64,000 nucleotides of DNA from Aculops lycopersici (Eukaryota; Arthropoda; Arachnida; Trombidiformes; Eriophyidae), in the NCBI GenBank assembly GCA_015350385.1, contig WNKI01000001.1, positions 4,073,965 to 4,137,964 of the forward strand, in the 5' to 3' direction. Shown here one piece after another: positions 9,044-22,100 of the stretch. Within the stretch, counting starts at the first letter, position 1; every line of letters begins with the position of its first letter. Below the pieces are notes generated by a model. That model searched no databases. It worked only from the letters and a program-made list of their open reading frames with translations, and was not told the DNA's origin. A program made the translations under genes and the position numbers.

Positions 9044-11118
9044 CTATTTACAAACGGTTCTCGTTAGTTCATCGACATACAAAGAATCATAAAACTTCTT
9101 ATTGTCAATATTGTTCGCTATCGGCATGTATGGTGTTTGACTTCTTAGAGGCGGAAGGTAGACTTCCTTCCAAAAATGTAAATCTCTAACTTTGTATGAG
9201 GGCCTAAGGATTTCATCACTTTCAACATACTTTTCATTTCTAAATTTACGTCTTGAGGAATCAAAATAAGACCACAGAGATAAAAGTTTATCATCCACCC
9301 GGTTGAGAATCCTTTCCTGGGTGCTATTGTATGAGAACGTTCCAAACACATTAGAATAGGTGTGTCGGTTGAGTTTATCCTGTTGATTTTAGTAGATGTC
9401 GAGTAATTAGGATGATAGGTTAGTCCATAGACTGGTATCGAATATGACTTTCATGAAGCACGAGTGATGGTAAATACTTACTAGATAAAATGAGTTGAAT
9501 TCAAAATGCGTTGGGTATTGCACTAAAAGTTGTTGCACACAATCGAGCCATTGTAGGAATACAGGACACCTTTCATTTGGATCCTCATTGCAGGGGTTGC
9601 TACCACATCGATCGGCAAACTTGTGGCCGAAGTCTAACCATTCACGCTGGATCAACGTCCGGAAACCCTCGAATGTTCGATAATGTGGATCAAGCATAAT
9701 CTCAGCTAAAGCCACGAGTTGAGGGGTTCGATCCCAACCGTCGCTACAATGGATTAGAATAGACTTCTCTTCAACATCAATCATATCAACAACTAACAGC
9801 GCAGACTTTAACAGGCCGGAGATATGATGTAGCCACTTAGAGTTGTCGAGAAAGCTGACCCAGCTAAAAAGTTGTGTTCGGAGTTGAAGAGAAAGGGTTA
9901 GTTCTATATTTCCCAATCGAAGAAAGATATGTAATTGAATTGAAGATCATAATCTACTTACTTATTTGATTGCTCACTGTATGCCTCACAAACGCTTCTA
10001 ATGGCATGGTAACTTTTCCTTATGCTATGAATGTTGGCAAGATTCATGAATTGCACCTCGCATCTTGGATAATATTCAGAACATTCGCATCCGCCTCCTT
10101 TGGCCCTGTTGGCCATGGCCGCTGTGTAGCTTCTTGCGTCTATAATCAACATTTTTGACGTTGGCGTCGTAGGTGCAGTATTATTGGTGGTATTATTTTC
10201 TATTACAGATGGGATTATATGGTTCAGGGGATTTAGAGAGCCGTTTCCATTTACTGCTTCTAGGTTAGTCGTTGTTGACATCGTGGTTGAGGTGGTTGTG
10301 GAGGTTGTGGTCGTTGTCGAGGTGTTATCTTTCGTAATCGACTCATCTTCTGAGGCTTGGCATTCACTAGGGTTCATATCTAACTTAACAGTCTTACCAG
10401 TGTTGCTAAGAATTACTTTCGTCGCATCCTGATGGTTATTATTGAAATTATTTTGCTGTAAGTGAGTTTCATGACTGACTACTGGCTCCTCATGCTGGAG
10501 ATTTGTTTTTTCACTGCAATCTTGCTGCTGTTGTTGTCGTGCACCGTTACCATTCTCTCCCCCATCAACCATAATTTGGGTTGTAGGCTGTTGTTGTTTA
10601 CTTGATTCTTTTGGATTATTACTTGCACTTGACGCTTCCCCTAGTATCTCGCCATCATCGGTATCATCATTACCACTACTATTCAACATTAGGTTCGCAT
10701 CACATTCATCTTGGTTAGTGGGGTCATTAGGTTCGGTTGTATTTGTGATTTGGTTGATATCACGCTCGCTTCCCGGTGGTATGGTGTTATCAACATAACT
10801 TTGAACCAAACCCTCGTCCAGTTCACTACGGAACCAGCCGAACCAGCCTACAGTTGGCTGACTGCTGCGCACTATGAAGCAACCATTCTTGAGATGCCTC
10901 CAAACAGCTGTTGGTATTCTTCTGAAATAGCGGAACTTTGCCACCGACTCAAGATCTTCGTCCTTAAAACTGGCGGGCACAATGAGGAACCGCGGAAAGG
11001 TGTTACATAGCTCAAATTCTTTGTTTATATCACTAATCCTCCACCCAGTGTCCAGATCGAAGCCCATCCGCTTGAACTCCTTCTCAACGAGTTTCTTATC
11101 TCCCTTGCAATAGGTCAT
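9044..11118 (-). CDS. Myotubularin-related phosphatase of the MTMR3/MTMR4 group
   Basis: This family removes the 3-phosphate from PI(3)P and PI(3,5)P2 on endosomes. Exons 11118-9962, 9863-9482 and 9379-9044 join through 98- and 102-bp GT-AG introns into about 624 residues. The core contains EFKRMGFDLDTGWRISDIN, FPRFLIVPASFKDEDLESVA, ANRAKGGGCECSEYYPRCEV, ANIHSIRKSYHA and NWVSFLDNSKWLHH. The catalytic loop is HCSDGWDRTPQL (Cys425, C-x5-R intact), followed by FRTLIQREWLDFGHKFADRCG. A Ser/Asn/Thr/Gln-rich insert occupies roughly residues 140-310. The protein stops at DELTRTVCK with no FYVE domain, and no PH-GRAM sequence is seen upstream. The frame is open without an ATG from about 11215 to 11118, so an unseen 5' exon remains possible. 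Confidence 0.88.
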
Positions 11119-11795
11119 TTTGTTGCCCTTGCCGCTGGTCTTGGTGTTGTTATTGTATCTCTTGAACAAGATTTGATATATTTGCAGGCTCCGCTTGGTT
11201 GATTTGCCGCTTTTGTTGTATTAATATCTCTGATCTTGCCAATCGGCTTGCCAAGTAAATTCAGTCGTTGAGTTGGACAATTAAATATGCCCGATAAGAG
11301 TACCAATTTTCGCGGACCAATCAGTGGGCTGGCTGAGCGAGGTGAATAATTACACGGTTTCAATATAAAAATGTGATTTTAAAGAGAGAGAGAGAGATAG
11401 AGGGAATATCTTCCTCTCGTTTTTGATGCTTAATAGTTATAGCAGTGGTGATATTAATGGTGATAGTGAAGTGGGTAGTGTTGTTATCTAAATATTTGAG
11501 CTTCTTAATCGTCGTTACATTGCCGGCAGATAGTTATTTCCTCTCTCATTCCTATTTGCTCCGTGTCTCTTTCTCTATCCGTCTCCTTGTTTCGTCGCCC
11601 TAGTAGTGGTCGTTGTCGTCGCCGTTGTCGTAGTCGTCGTCGTCTAGCCCATAGAAAATATCGGCCGCGAGAAAAATTGCGAATAGGGGAAAAGTATTTT
11701 GTTGTTATTTGGAATTTTATTTTAACTTGAATTTTTCACGCGCCCGACTGTAGTTTTTCTGCCGGCGCCCTCGACAACAATGCACACAAAAAGCC

Positions 11796-11887
<92 letters not shown>

Positions 11888-13112
11888 GAGAGAGACGACG
11901 TAGAGTAGACGAGTAGACGACGAGACGTAGTAGACGACGACGACGACGTACGACGANNNNNNNNNNNNNNNNNNNNAGAGAGAGAGAGAGAGAAGCAGCG
12001 GGGGCAGCAACAGCGCAACACACACAAAATCGAAACTTGGATTCCAAATTGCCACTGACTTTGTGTGGCGCTGGCTAGGCTTGGCGATTGCAGTTGATTG
12101 TGGAGCAGGGGCAACAGAGCAGCGGCGCCGCCAATGACTCCTGTATGTTGCGCCTTGGTTTCGAATGGTACGCTGCCATTGCATTTGCCTTCGCTGGTTG
12201 TGTGGTAACGTGACGTCTAGCTTAGCGCAGTACTGCTTCTGCTGCGGCTGTTGTATGTTGTTTTTGTTGTTGTCGTTGTCGTTGCTCTTAATATTGTTAT
12301 TGATGCTGTTATTCTACTCGCATTGGCAATTGCACCACAAGTGCGCCTTAAATTGAGAAAACCCGGCCGCCGCAAGCCGTGCACAGCCGCAGTTCCGTTC
12401 GTCTGTGTGGCAAAGAAACATTCCCATCGCCACCAAGCTAGTCGCAGAGCCACCTTGTCCAGCTACTGCCACGAGTCGCCCGCGACGGGCGCCACTTGGC
12501 GCGAACTTTCTCCATGGAATTGATGATACAGCCAACACCAAAAGTTTTGCACCATTTGAAGATAACGTGATCTCAAATCAATCCCCCAGTCACGGGAATT
12601 GGTATTTTTTCTCGCTACTTAGGCGATTGCAAAACTCGTTGTTGATATCTCGCGATCTTGTGGTGGCTGTATCAGTACCACCTCTACGATTATGACCAAG
12701 ATAGTGCAAATCAAGTTCAACATGAAACTAATCCAAATCACGCAACGGAGAGCTAGAATAAAGAAGAACCCAAGAGAAGCTAAAGTAAACAAGTGACGAA
12801 AAGCTGCCAAAGAAAGTTACCGGCTACATTGAGCTTTAATCTTTAATCACTCGGAATATTGAACTTGTTGGTGGAGCTGATGCAACGATCTCTATACTAA
12901 TACTTGCAGTATTGTAAATTAACTTAATCTCTAGGCTTCTTTTAGTCTCGTCTTGTCTTTGCAATGGGCTGATAGAACTACATCCTGGTTATGGTCAGGT
13001 GGAACGAAATGTTTACCGGAGTACATGTCAGTGGTCCGCTGTCCAATTTGTTGATTGGATTGGTTTGGGTGTGAGTTTATGTTTGTTTATATTGGAAACT
13101 GAACCAATAAGC
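11119..13112. other. Gene-free interval with GA tract and assembly gap
   Basis: About 2 kb lies between the 5' end of MTMR3/4 and the 3' end of hyd. It holds GAGAGA runs (11384-11398), the 11798-11993 GA tract with a 20-N gap, TTG/CGT-rich low-complexity DNA near 12240-12300, and probable hyd 3' UTR close to 13112. I looked on the minus strand for PH-GRAM-like exons belonging to MTMR3/4 and saw none. The overlapping open frames at 12165-12810 show no domain. Confidence 0.5.
11798..11993. repeat. (GA)n microsatellite with TACG-patterned junk and a 20-N gap
   Basis: A near-pure GA tract (11798-11886) degrades into sequence where GA steps are expanded only to GTA or ACG (11887-11956). Twenty Ns (11957-11976) follow, then GA again (11977-11993). 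The degraded part is probably not genomic; see the finding on flow-order artefacts. Confidence 0.85.
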
Positions 13113-16100
13113 TTAAATGAAACCAAAATTCTTCTCCTTGATAGCAATCAATAGCTTCGATCTCAGTATAGCCTTAGATGAATAGAGAGGGATGTAGAGC
13201 CTAAATATGCAGACATTTGAGGTGGGCAAATGCAAATCTTCCGCGGGCCTAATCGAGACTGTGGGCATTGGTTGAAATCCTTCATCACTGGCTGGTAATG
13301 ATGGCGATCCAGTCCAGAAATATACCAAATCTTGGCGCTCCTTAGTAGTCATCTTCTCAACGATTGACCAGAACCACTTCTTGAAGTAACCTAGCTGCTC
13401 TTCAACTTGTGTTGATGGGTTCCTCTTGCTAGCACTGGTACCTCGATCATCAATGAAACTGGTGTAGCCGATCAGGGTCTGGACATTGATCTCGCCAACT
13501 CCATTAAGTAACAGTCTAAAGTCTTCAGCTGTCAGGTTGTCCAGGGCACAAGGTGGAAGGACATCCATTACTCCCTGTCTGAGTGCTTGCAATGCCTTCT
13601 CTTGGGACTTGAGCATCCTCTTGAGCGCATATCTCCTCACATACTCGTACACATTCGATGGTGTCACCTCAATATTTTTTCCGCTTGAGGCCAACTCCAC
13701 CTGCTCACCTCCTCCCTCTTCGGCGCACAAGTCGACGCAGAATCTTAAATCCAGTGTCTTGAGTAGAGCGCAGCCGCCATCATCACTATTACCCGTTTGG
13801 TTGCTACTAGTTTCGGCATCCAAGACAAGTTGTCTCAGCGACTCATAAAGGATAGGATCAAAGAAGGCCAAGTCGTGCCAAAGTATAGGTTTGCGTAGGA
13901 TGTACTTGATTACGTGACGATTGAGTTGGATGGGACATATTTCGCTTTGTGAAAGACAAATGCCAATAACCCGACCAACATTTCTAAATGCATTCAACCT
14001 GTCACTTGTTGGCTCGCCCTGGCGTGGAGAGTAGAAGTTTCGCAGGCCTGGCTGGTAGAATAGGGGTGCATCCAGGTTGGCCAGCTTCTCGTTAGACAGA
14101 ATGGCCTCACAAAATGCGGTATAGAAGCTACGCGCAACTCCATTACCCTCGCCCTTCTCGTCCTTAAAAGAAACCTTTACCTTTGAGCAGGCTAGCATTG
14201 GCATCTCCTGATTCCTTCTACCAATATTTCGTTCGGACAAGTGGTAAGTATTGTTCAGTTCTTTGATGGTTTGTCTAATCAATGTGTTCTTGTCACGATC
14301 GATGTTGATCAGACTAATTTCACGCGGCGCACAGTCGCTTCGTAATCGTTCCATTTCCTTCCTGAAACGAACTTCCTTCATTGGGAAGTGGACAAAATCG
14401 GTTAGAATTGAACCCGGCTCGGCACCAACATCGTCCAAAAACTCTCGCCCAAACAACTCTACCGTGAGGCGCCATTTGCTCAACAAGGCTGTATGCTGGA
14501 CATCGACTGTCTTGGGCTCTGAGTCACGTTTGTGTTGTGGGCAGGTAAGTTGAAGCAGATCTTGTAAGTTGGTTGTCAAATTTGTTGAAGTTGATCTAGT
14601 TCCGGGGCGTGCAGCTTGTTGCGTTTGTAGCATCTGTAAGTGTTGTTGTCTTATTGCGAGACATCTGGCGCAAGTGGAACTCAGTGGAGTGCTCAAACCC
14701 AGTTGCATTGGCAATGAGTCGAGGTTAACTTCCTGTATGTGTTTGGATGGGCCAAATAAATCTTCGCGTCGTGAATTTGGTTGTAGCAGATGAGGCTGCT
14801 CAGCAAGCGGCAGAGCTTCGGCTAGAGGAACCTCAAATGGATCTGGTAAACCGTCGAGGAACAGAGTTGATTCGGCTTGACGGAAGAAGGTATGCCTGGA
14901 GCCACTGTTCGGATCACTGGCCGAGGATTGAAGTAACTCTTCGTCGTCCTCCTCACTCCACTCATCTGTTGGTTTAGACATTGGATTTTTGTTTAGAGCT
15001 TGTAGGTAGTAGATGTAAGCATCAAAGACGTATGCTATATGACGGAGCGACGAGACATCAAGGATGGGCAGTGAGTCGAGGTGCTCGCCGTGTTGGGCTC
15101 GCATCAGTGACACAATGTAGGATAAGAAATCCATTCTAGCCTCCTCATTGGCGGCATTATCTGTCAACGGTACCCGCGATACATATCCAGGTGGTCCCAA
15201 GTTGGATCTTGTGGTTAAGGACTGTGGTCTCGAGATTGAATTTTGGCTTATAGGATTGTGTAATCTTATTCCCGAAGCAGATACATCCGCTAAATTCGAT
15301 GGTCCAGGAGGTCCAGTGATGACGCCTCCACCACTCGTCGACGCGCCGCTCCCGCCCGATGGTCCGCCACTAGAACCTCCTCCGTGACTGACGCGAACCA
15401 TGGCGGCTTCATCGGGGAATAGGTGACGCCTACCAAGACCATGTACGTTTAAGTTGGCATTAACTCTAGCAAGCATAGCTGGATTCACAGGCATTGGAGG
15501 TAAGTAGGACAATGCACCACCACCACTACTACTTGATCCCGATAACAAAGGCGGTGGTTGCTGACTTCTACCTGAAGTTGAAGCTGCTAATGTTGAGGCC
15601 GCGCTGCTACCTCCTACTCCGCTGAGAGCCGATGCAGCCTGAGATGCCGCTTGAATACCGTTGGTCAGGGCACATCCAAATCTAAGTTGTCCCTCGGTAG
15701 AGTTCATGACTTTGAATAGCCACTCCCAAACTGGATTTAGCCTCTTCTCAAGGTTGCAGATGATGGTTGCCGCTTCTGTTGGCGAGACTCTTAGCTGATT
15801 AATGGTCAAGGCCGAATCCAAGCGCTCGGCGTCCTTCAATATTGGAATCAAGTCAGATATTGATCTAATGATGATTGAGAAGGCTCGCGAAAGTCCAACT
15901 GCTGTGGTTGACATTGAGAGTTCATTGGAGTTTGATGGGGCCCCATGATTTGACTGGGATGCTGGCTGGCCACCAAGCGAGCGTCTTGAGTGGGCTCCGT
16001 CCATGTAGGTGTAAGGATTTGCCAATCCTATTGAAGCTAATCGAGATGCTGTAGCTGATTGAACAGCCGACGAAGATCCGCTTTGGTGTGATGGATAGAA

Positions 16101-19100
16101 AGACTGGTCACGATGTCTGAGAGCCCAGTGGAGCTGCTGACCCAAGTTGGTTGACCTAAAGGTTCGCACAGGTATGGAAGGTTGATGATGACCATGGTGA
16201 TGGTGTTGCGAGGATGTGTGATGGTGAGAGTGATGATGACTATGATGATGGTAGGATTGCAAGTTTGCAACTGCATCCGCACGTCCACCTGCACTTCCAC
16301 TCATTACAGGAACGCGTCTTGGAAAAGAGAAACTATCCTCATTGGCGAATGGTAGATCATCAGTATCATGTTCAGTATCGTTGGCCCCACTCTCTTCGTC
16401 ATCGTCGCCATTGGAAGAATCACCAGATTCGCCCTCTGAAAAATAGGCAACAGCACCGGCTCCCACTTCACTTCCGGCAGTTGCAACGGTTGCTGTGCTC
16501 CTAGCTCCATTTGGATCCATGTTGCTCTGAAATGAAACATCATCGGCATCTGAGTCACTGCCAGTGTCGGTCTCGCCGTTGTTTGATCTCCTGAAGGTAT
16601 TGTTGCTAGCATCTGCATCTTCGCTATAAATCTCGTCCATTGCAATGTCATCCAAGAACCTCATTCTATCCGACAGCGTGGATGGAGGATTCTCGTTTAA
16701 TGAAGCTGGTTCGTTGATGTTTGAGGATGAAGACGAGGCTGACGGTATATTACTGGCAGCTGAAGACATTCCAGTTGCGACAGAGGCGGTGCTCGCTGCC
16801 GGTGGCGAAGATCTTCGACCTTGACGAACTGATGGAATAGCTAGTTCGCCGGAAGCTGGACTAACATCTTGGTTAGATGTTGTGGCGTCAACTGTTGATG
16901 CTACCGTCGGTATAACAACGGGTTCAACAACAAAGACTTCCTCGCTTCCTTGAGTGGCTTCGGCCATTGAGTTGACCAGAGAAAATGGAGCAGTTGGTCT
17001 TGGAACTCCGAGTCGGACAGGTGAGATTAAGGCATCGGCAATCTCTGCCAGCTCCTCAGCAGCTACCGGAAGTAGAGCTTGGAAGACCTTGCGACATTTT
17101 TGTAGAATGGAAGCCGGCTGTTGCGATGGCTTCCATGAGCTACTGCCACTTCCCCCTCCACCGCCTGGGCTTGAACCGGCTGCGCTTGGGCCGCCTCCAC
17201 TGTATGGGCTTGAACCGATTGGGTTCAATAGTTGGTTCGATAGATCAAACATGTTCATTTGTTGAGAGTAATTGACAGGCGACAATTCTACACTTAGAAC
17301 AACTCCATTCCTAGCAACAGATCTAACGAATCTCATAGCAACCATACGAGCCTCAGCCACACGGTTTGCATTCGAGCTCGATGATTCGCGAATGATTGTA
17401 GTGAGTAGTACATCCAGCATCTCGGAGCCAATCTTGATTAGAACAGAGTGGGTAAAACGATCCAGAAGAGCTGTACCTTGTTGTCCTGCAAGTAGAATTT
17501 GATCCTCAGCATTGAGTATTGAGTTCAATCTTGCCAAGCTTTGCGAGGCGCTCGTGCCAGACATAATAGCCGACTTGAGAGCTAACCATTCGCTTAGCAT
17601 CCGATGTAAAGCCTTGCGAGCAAATCTCGGTGGTGATGAATCATGTTCTGGCATATCGGCTGGCTCATTTCGTTTGCTGTGCCTCGCAGCTCGATCTGGA
17701 TTATACTGACGCTGCTCAACCATCTGTCTTCCGACTGTTTGGACCAGAAACAAGAGAATACTTTCGCCTTTCGAGTCTGGGTAGGTAACCAAGTCTGTGT
17801 CACTTAATAATTTTTCCAACAGTTTGAATCGTGTTATCTGAGACCCTGAAACAAGTGCCTTGCACTTACACTTCTCCCAACAATCACAGTAGGCATTGGG
17901 TGATGTTTTCTTCAATCGACAGTCGTGACCTTTGTGACAAGTACGGGCACATTCAGTACAGCAACATAAGCTTTGCGTCAGTCCACAGGTCTTGCACTCA
18001 AATATATCTTGGTTGATATGCTGGGCACCGGTCCATGTGAAACTACAGGTGTCATTTGCGCAAAGCATATATAGCGGGTTGTTGTCAAGGTGCGATCCCA
18101 TTGGATAAATCATCGAATTGAACAATTTAATCTTCTGCTCCTGATCTAAATCTTTCTCTTGGCTAACGATCCACTGAGCTAAGTCCATCAGGATAACTGC
18201 TGCATTGTAGGCACGATGTGAAACGGCAGACATGAATGGTGTCATTGCATAGGCATCTTTTTGCATCATCAAATCCTTGAGATATGGTCGCATAAATGGA
18301 CACTCTACGAGTATTAATAGAACTGAATGAGCTGATTGCTTCTGCTCTGAGGGATCAATATCAATCTTGGTGAAGATGGTGTTTGACCACTCAGCGATAT
18401 TTTCGTAACTTTGCAAATTTAAACTTGACGTGTCCGTAGCTAGTGTTCGATTGGCTGCGGAACGATTCCTGTCCGAGTCAGAGGTCAAGTCCAGTGTAGA
18501 GGGAGAGGTGTTTGGTGTCGAACTAGCTCCAGTGGTACGTCTTGAGCGCTTGAGTGATTCGCCAATGATGCCGGATATCCTTGATAATCCAGGTTGATAC
18601 GCATCCATAAGTGAGTCGTCGGCAACAAAGGTGCCCCTATTTGAGGTGGAACTTGATTTGGATGGTTGAGGGGCGCAAGTGTATACAACAGCATGTAGAA
18701 CATTTCGGTTGAGGTCAATTTTTTCGCTTGCAACAACTTGCTGAGATACTGGCTCATCATCTAACGATGCGAGGGTTAGCCGAACAAGCTCAGGGTCGCT
18801 GCGCAAGATAGCCGGCATTAATATCTGGTTCTCCAATGCCACTGCCATAACTAAGGTAGGGTGAGATCTTGATGCATCTCTGACTGGATGCACGGCCATT
18901 CCGAGAGCTTGCATCGGAGCCATGTCGAGCGGTTGTGGATCACGAAGTGATTCCAGGAAATCCTTTGCTAATGGATAGAGACATCCGTTGCCATCACGAA
19001 GTGTCACGGCAACATCATTCTCACCGCAAGCATAGAGAGTAATAAGCGATGGATCGCGGCCTAGAAATGCGTTTGGGTCTGTAGAAAAGGAAAGTGACTT

Positions 19101-22100
19101 GGTAGTTTTGCCAGAAGCCAATTGATACATCTTATACTCAATCTTGTTACCATTTTTGACTATAGCATGGATTCCATTGTTGCTCACTGTGAAAGTTAGA
19201 ATGTTGTTGCTGCCGGTTATATTGAGTTTCTTAGGAGATCTCTGGCAATCGATGATACGTGAAGAGGACGGAGTTTCTTTCGCGAGTTGTAACTCATCCT
19301 TCTTGATCATTCTACAATTTTGTAGGTATACATTAACGTCTGGGTCTGAAGTGTGCCCAAATGGATCTAATTGGTTGAATTTGACTAAAGCTGTGTTTCC
19401 ATCAAGCTTGATGACTGTAGCTGCTGGTGGCTTCTTGACCTCCTCCAGGAAGATGACATCTTTGAGATTCCATAATTCTTCGTTCTTATCCTCGTCGTTC
19501 TTACTCGGAATCAAATGTTCATGCTTACGCTTGTGTGATGGACTACAACCTGGCTCACTGCATGTCGATGAAGCTGGTGAGGGAGGAGGGGGCATTTCAA
19601 TCCTTTCAGAGGCCGAACTCTTGGACATTCCTGGACTTTGAGGAGCAGTGTCGTCTAATGATACATTTCCGCTGAAGTCAAGTGGCTGACCTAGCATTTT
19701 CCGGGTTTTCGTCTTGGATTCTGAGTTTGTTGTTGCTTGAATTGAAGTTCTCTTCTCGAAGGGTTGGATTATCTTGAAAGTGCAAGTGTCGGTTATGCTC
19801 CAAGCTGAACCGGTTAGTCGACCTACACGTGGTACACCATCTCTTGTGGTGAAACCAACTGCACCATCGCCAAATGATGGTCCGTTCTTGAGACAAACAA
19901 TCGAGCCGATTCCGATTTCGTTACCTCTACTTGAAGTGGATGTTCTCTCATTACCCTTGCTTCCGGAACTATGCTTGCCAGCCTTGGACTGAATCTTCTT
20001 CCAGTTTTTCTTACGCTGACTGAATGGAGCCACGCCCCACCAATAAAGAGATCCTGATTCTAGCCTAACACAAGTATACAATGAGCAAGTGTTCAGTTGT
20101 ACAATTCTATCACCACGCTGAAATTCAGTAAAACTTTGGGCTTCGTGTTCGAGTTTGCTAGCAACCATGCTGATGGTATCATCGATCCATGTGGCCACCT
20201 TGGAACTTTGTGTCACAACAGAAGCTCTAACACATGATGCAGATAATAGTTGCACCTTCTCATGGGTCAAGTTCAATTGGGCTGCCTTAGGGTGGTAGTT
20301 TGTTACATCGCCAATCTTTACTCCTTTGAAAGGGTACGGATCAGACCAGCGCCATTGATGAATTTGTCCATTGCTTGAGATAGCTATTAGTTCTGAATGT
20401 AGACAAGCAATTTGAACAAACTTCTTATCATTGCCTGGCCAGAGTTCAATAGTCTCGGCAATTATTATTGGGTTGATTTCGGGTGGATTTCCGCTTCTCT
20501 TTTGACTACTTGAACCATGATTTGATTCACTCTTATGGTGCAGGGTAAAGTCTGTTGGTGTAGCAGATCCAAGACGACTGTTAGCTCCATCTGAGCTGTT
20601 TGGATCCCGGAGAGCATGTTCCAACCATCTCCTGCTTTGAGATGGATCTCTGCTTGACATTCGACGGATTTCTAGCTCAGAAGCTAGGGAACTTTCTCGA
20701 TCAGATGCACCTCGCTCCGGTATCGTTAAAGTGTGCCTGATATTTCCAGCCCGCAATCGAGCTGCAGCATACGAGGAAAAGTTTTCTCTAAATACCTCCT
20801 CGGGAAAGACTGTTTCTGCATCAATCAAAACTGAAGTTGGTCCGCCACTTGGTAGGCTCACACTTGAGTCCAATAGTGACATCAAGTCTTCGTTTGGAAG
20901 ATAATCTTCGCGCTCATCCATATCCTCGGGGTCCTCGTTATCACTACTTAGTAGATTGTTGACAGCTGAGTTAACGTCCAAATTTGTGCGTTGAAGTTCC
21001 CTTACGATGGCACTACGAGGCTTGCCCTGTAAGACAACTTGTGCTTGATTTATAAGATCTTCAGGGACATATTGAGCCGGTATTATGGCTCTTGAGCCCA
21101 TTATTACACTAGCTCCTCGGCCACGGCTTGCAGTGTGGCGTAACATCCTGCCCCTTCTAGCTGCTTGTCGATGTTGAACCGAGAGGCCTCCACCAACCTG
21201 TGGCGATATGTTTACTCTACCTGAGAATGATGGCACACTTGAAATGGATCCTGAGCCGCCGCCAGATGATGACCCTCCGGTGGGACCGCCACCTCCTGGA
21301 GCACCTCCACTCGGTCCACCACTGCCGCTAATTCCGAGTGGCCCCAAGCCAGATGAATTTCTATCAAGCCCAGCAGCAGCAGCCAATCCACTAGCAGATG
21401 TTATAACACTCGCGGGTCCTGATGGATTTCCACTCCCACCACCACCACTTGAACCGCCAGCACCACCAGAAGACGCGGCTCCGGCACCACCGGCTCCACC
21501 AATAGCCATATTGAGCGATGCATTCTTATTCATTGTTTGAGTTCCCGATGGAACACTAAGTCGGTGAGCTGCATTGTGAGATGATTGACCGCCACCTCCG
21601 AGGGCAAGGCTTGAGTGAGATACATTGCTTGAGATATTGGCAAATTGGTTGCTTGGATTACTGTTGGTGGCGCTCGTCAGAATCGGGGGCGGTGGAAATT
21701 CCAACCGATCGGCCAATACTTGATATGGAGCTCGCGCAACCCTACCATCCTCAAGCAGAAGAGCCACATGTCTTGGACCAATGGCTATTTGAGTAACTGG
21801 TACGTTTTTGATTGCATTTAAGGTTGTCTTATTAGTTTGCTGTTGTTTTTGAGATGATGATGCCGTGGTACTTGTTGTCTGATGTGTAGTTGGGTGTTGG
21901 TAAGGTCTAGCCTGTTGGTATTGTTGCTGCGGTTGAGATGGACCGACATTATGTTGGCTGTGGTGAAAATTAATTAAATTATTACTATTATCTAATGTAA
22001 CTGATGATGTATTTGTATTTGCACCACCACCCACACCTACCGGTGTTGATGCTGCATACGGAGCTTGTATTGTTGTTATTCCAACTGCCTCGCCAACTGG

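Noticed and set aside
9711..9740. GGTTCGATCCCAACC, which resembles a tRNA B box/T-arm
   Set aside because: It lies inside the MTMR catalytic domain coding sequence, next to the CSDGWDR codons, and no acceptor stem or anticodon arm is present.
11717..12184. Ser/Leu-repeat open frames on the minus strand
   Set aside because: They are translations of the GA tract and run through a 20-N gap and probable artefact sequence.
19144..19641. 165-codon frame antisense to hyd
   Set aside because: It lies wholly inside strongly conserved hyd coding sequence and has no recognisable content. The same holds for the other antisense frames at 13486-22335.
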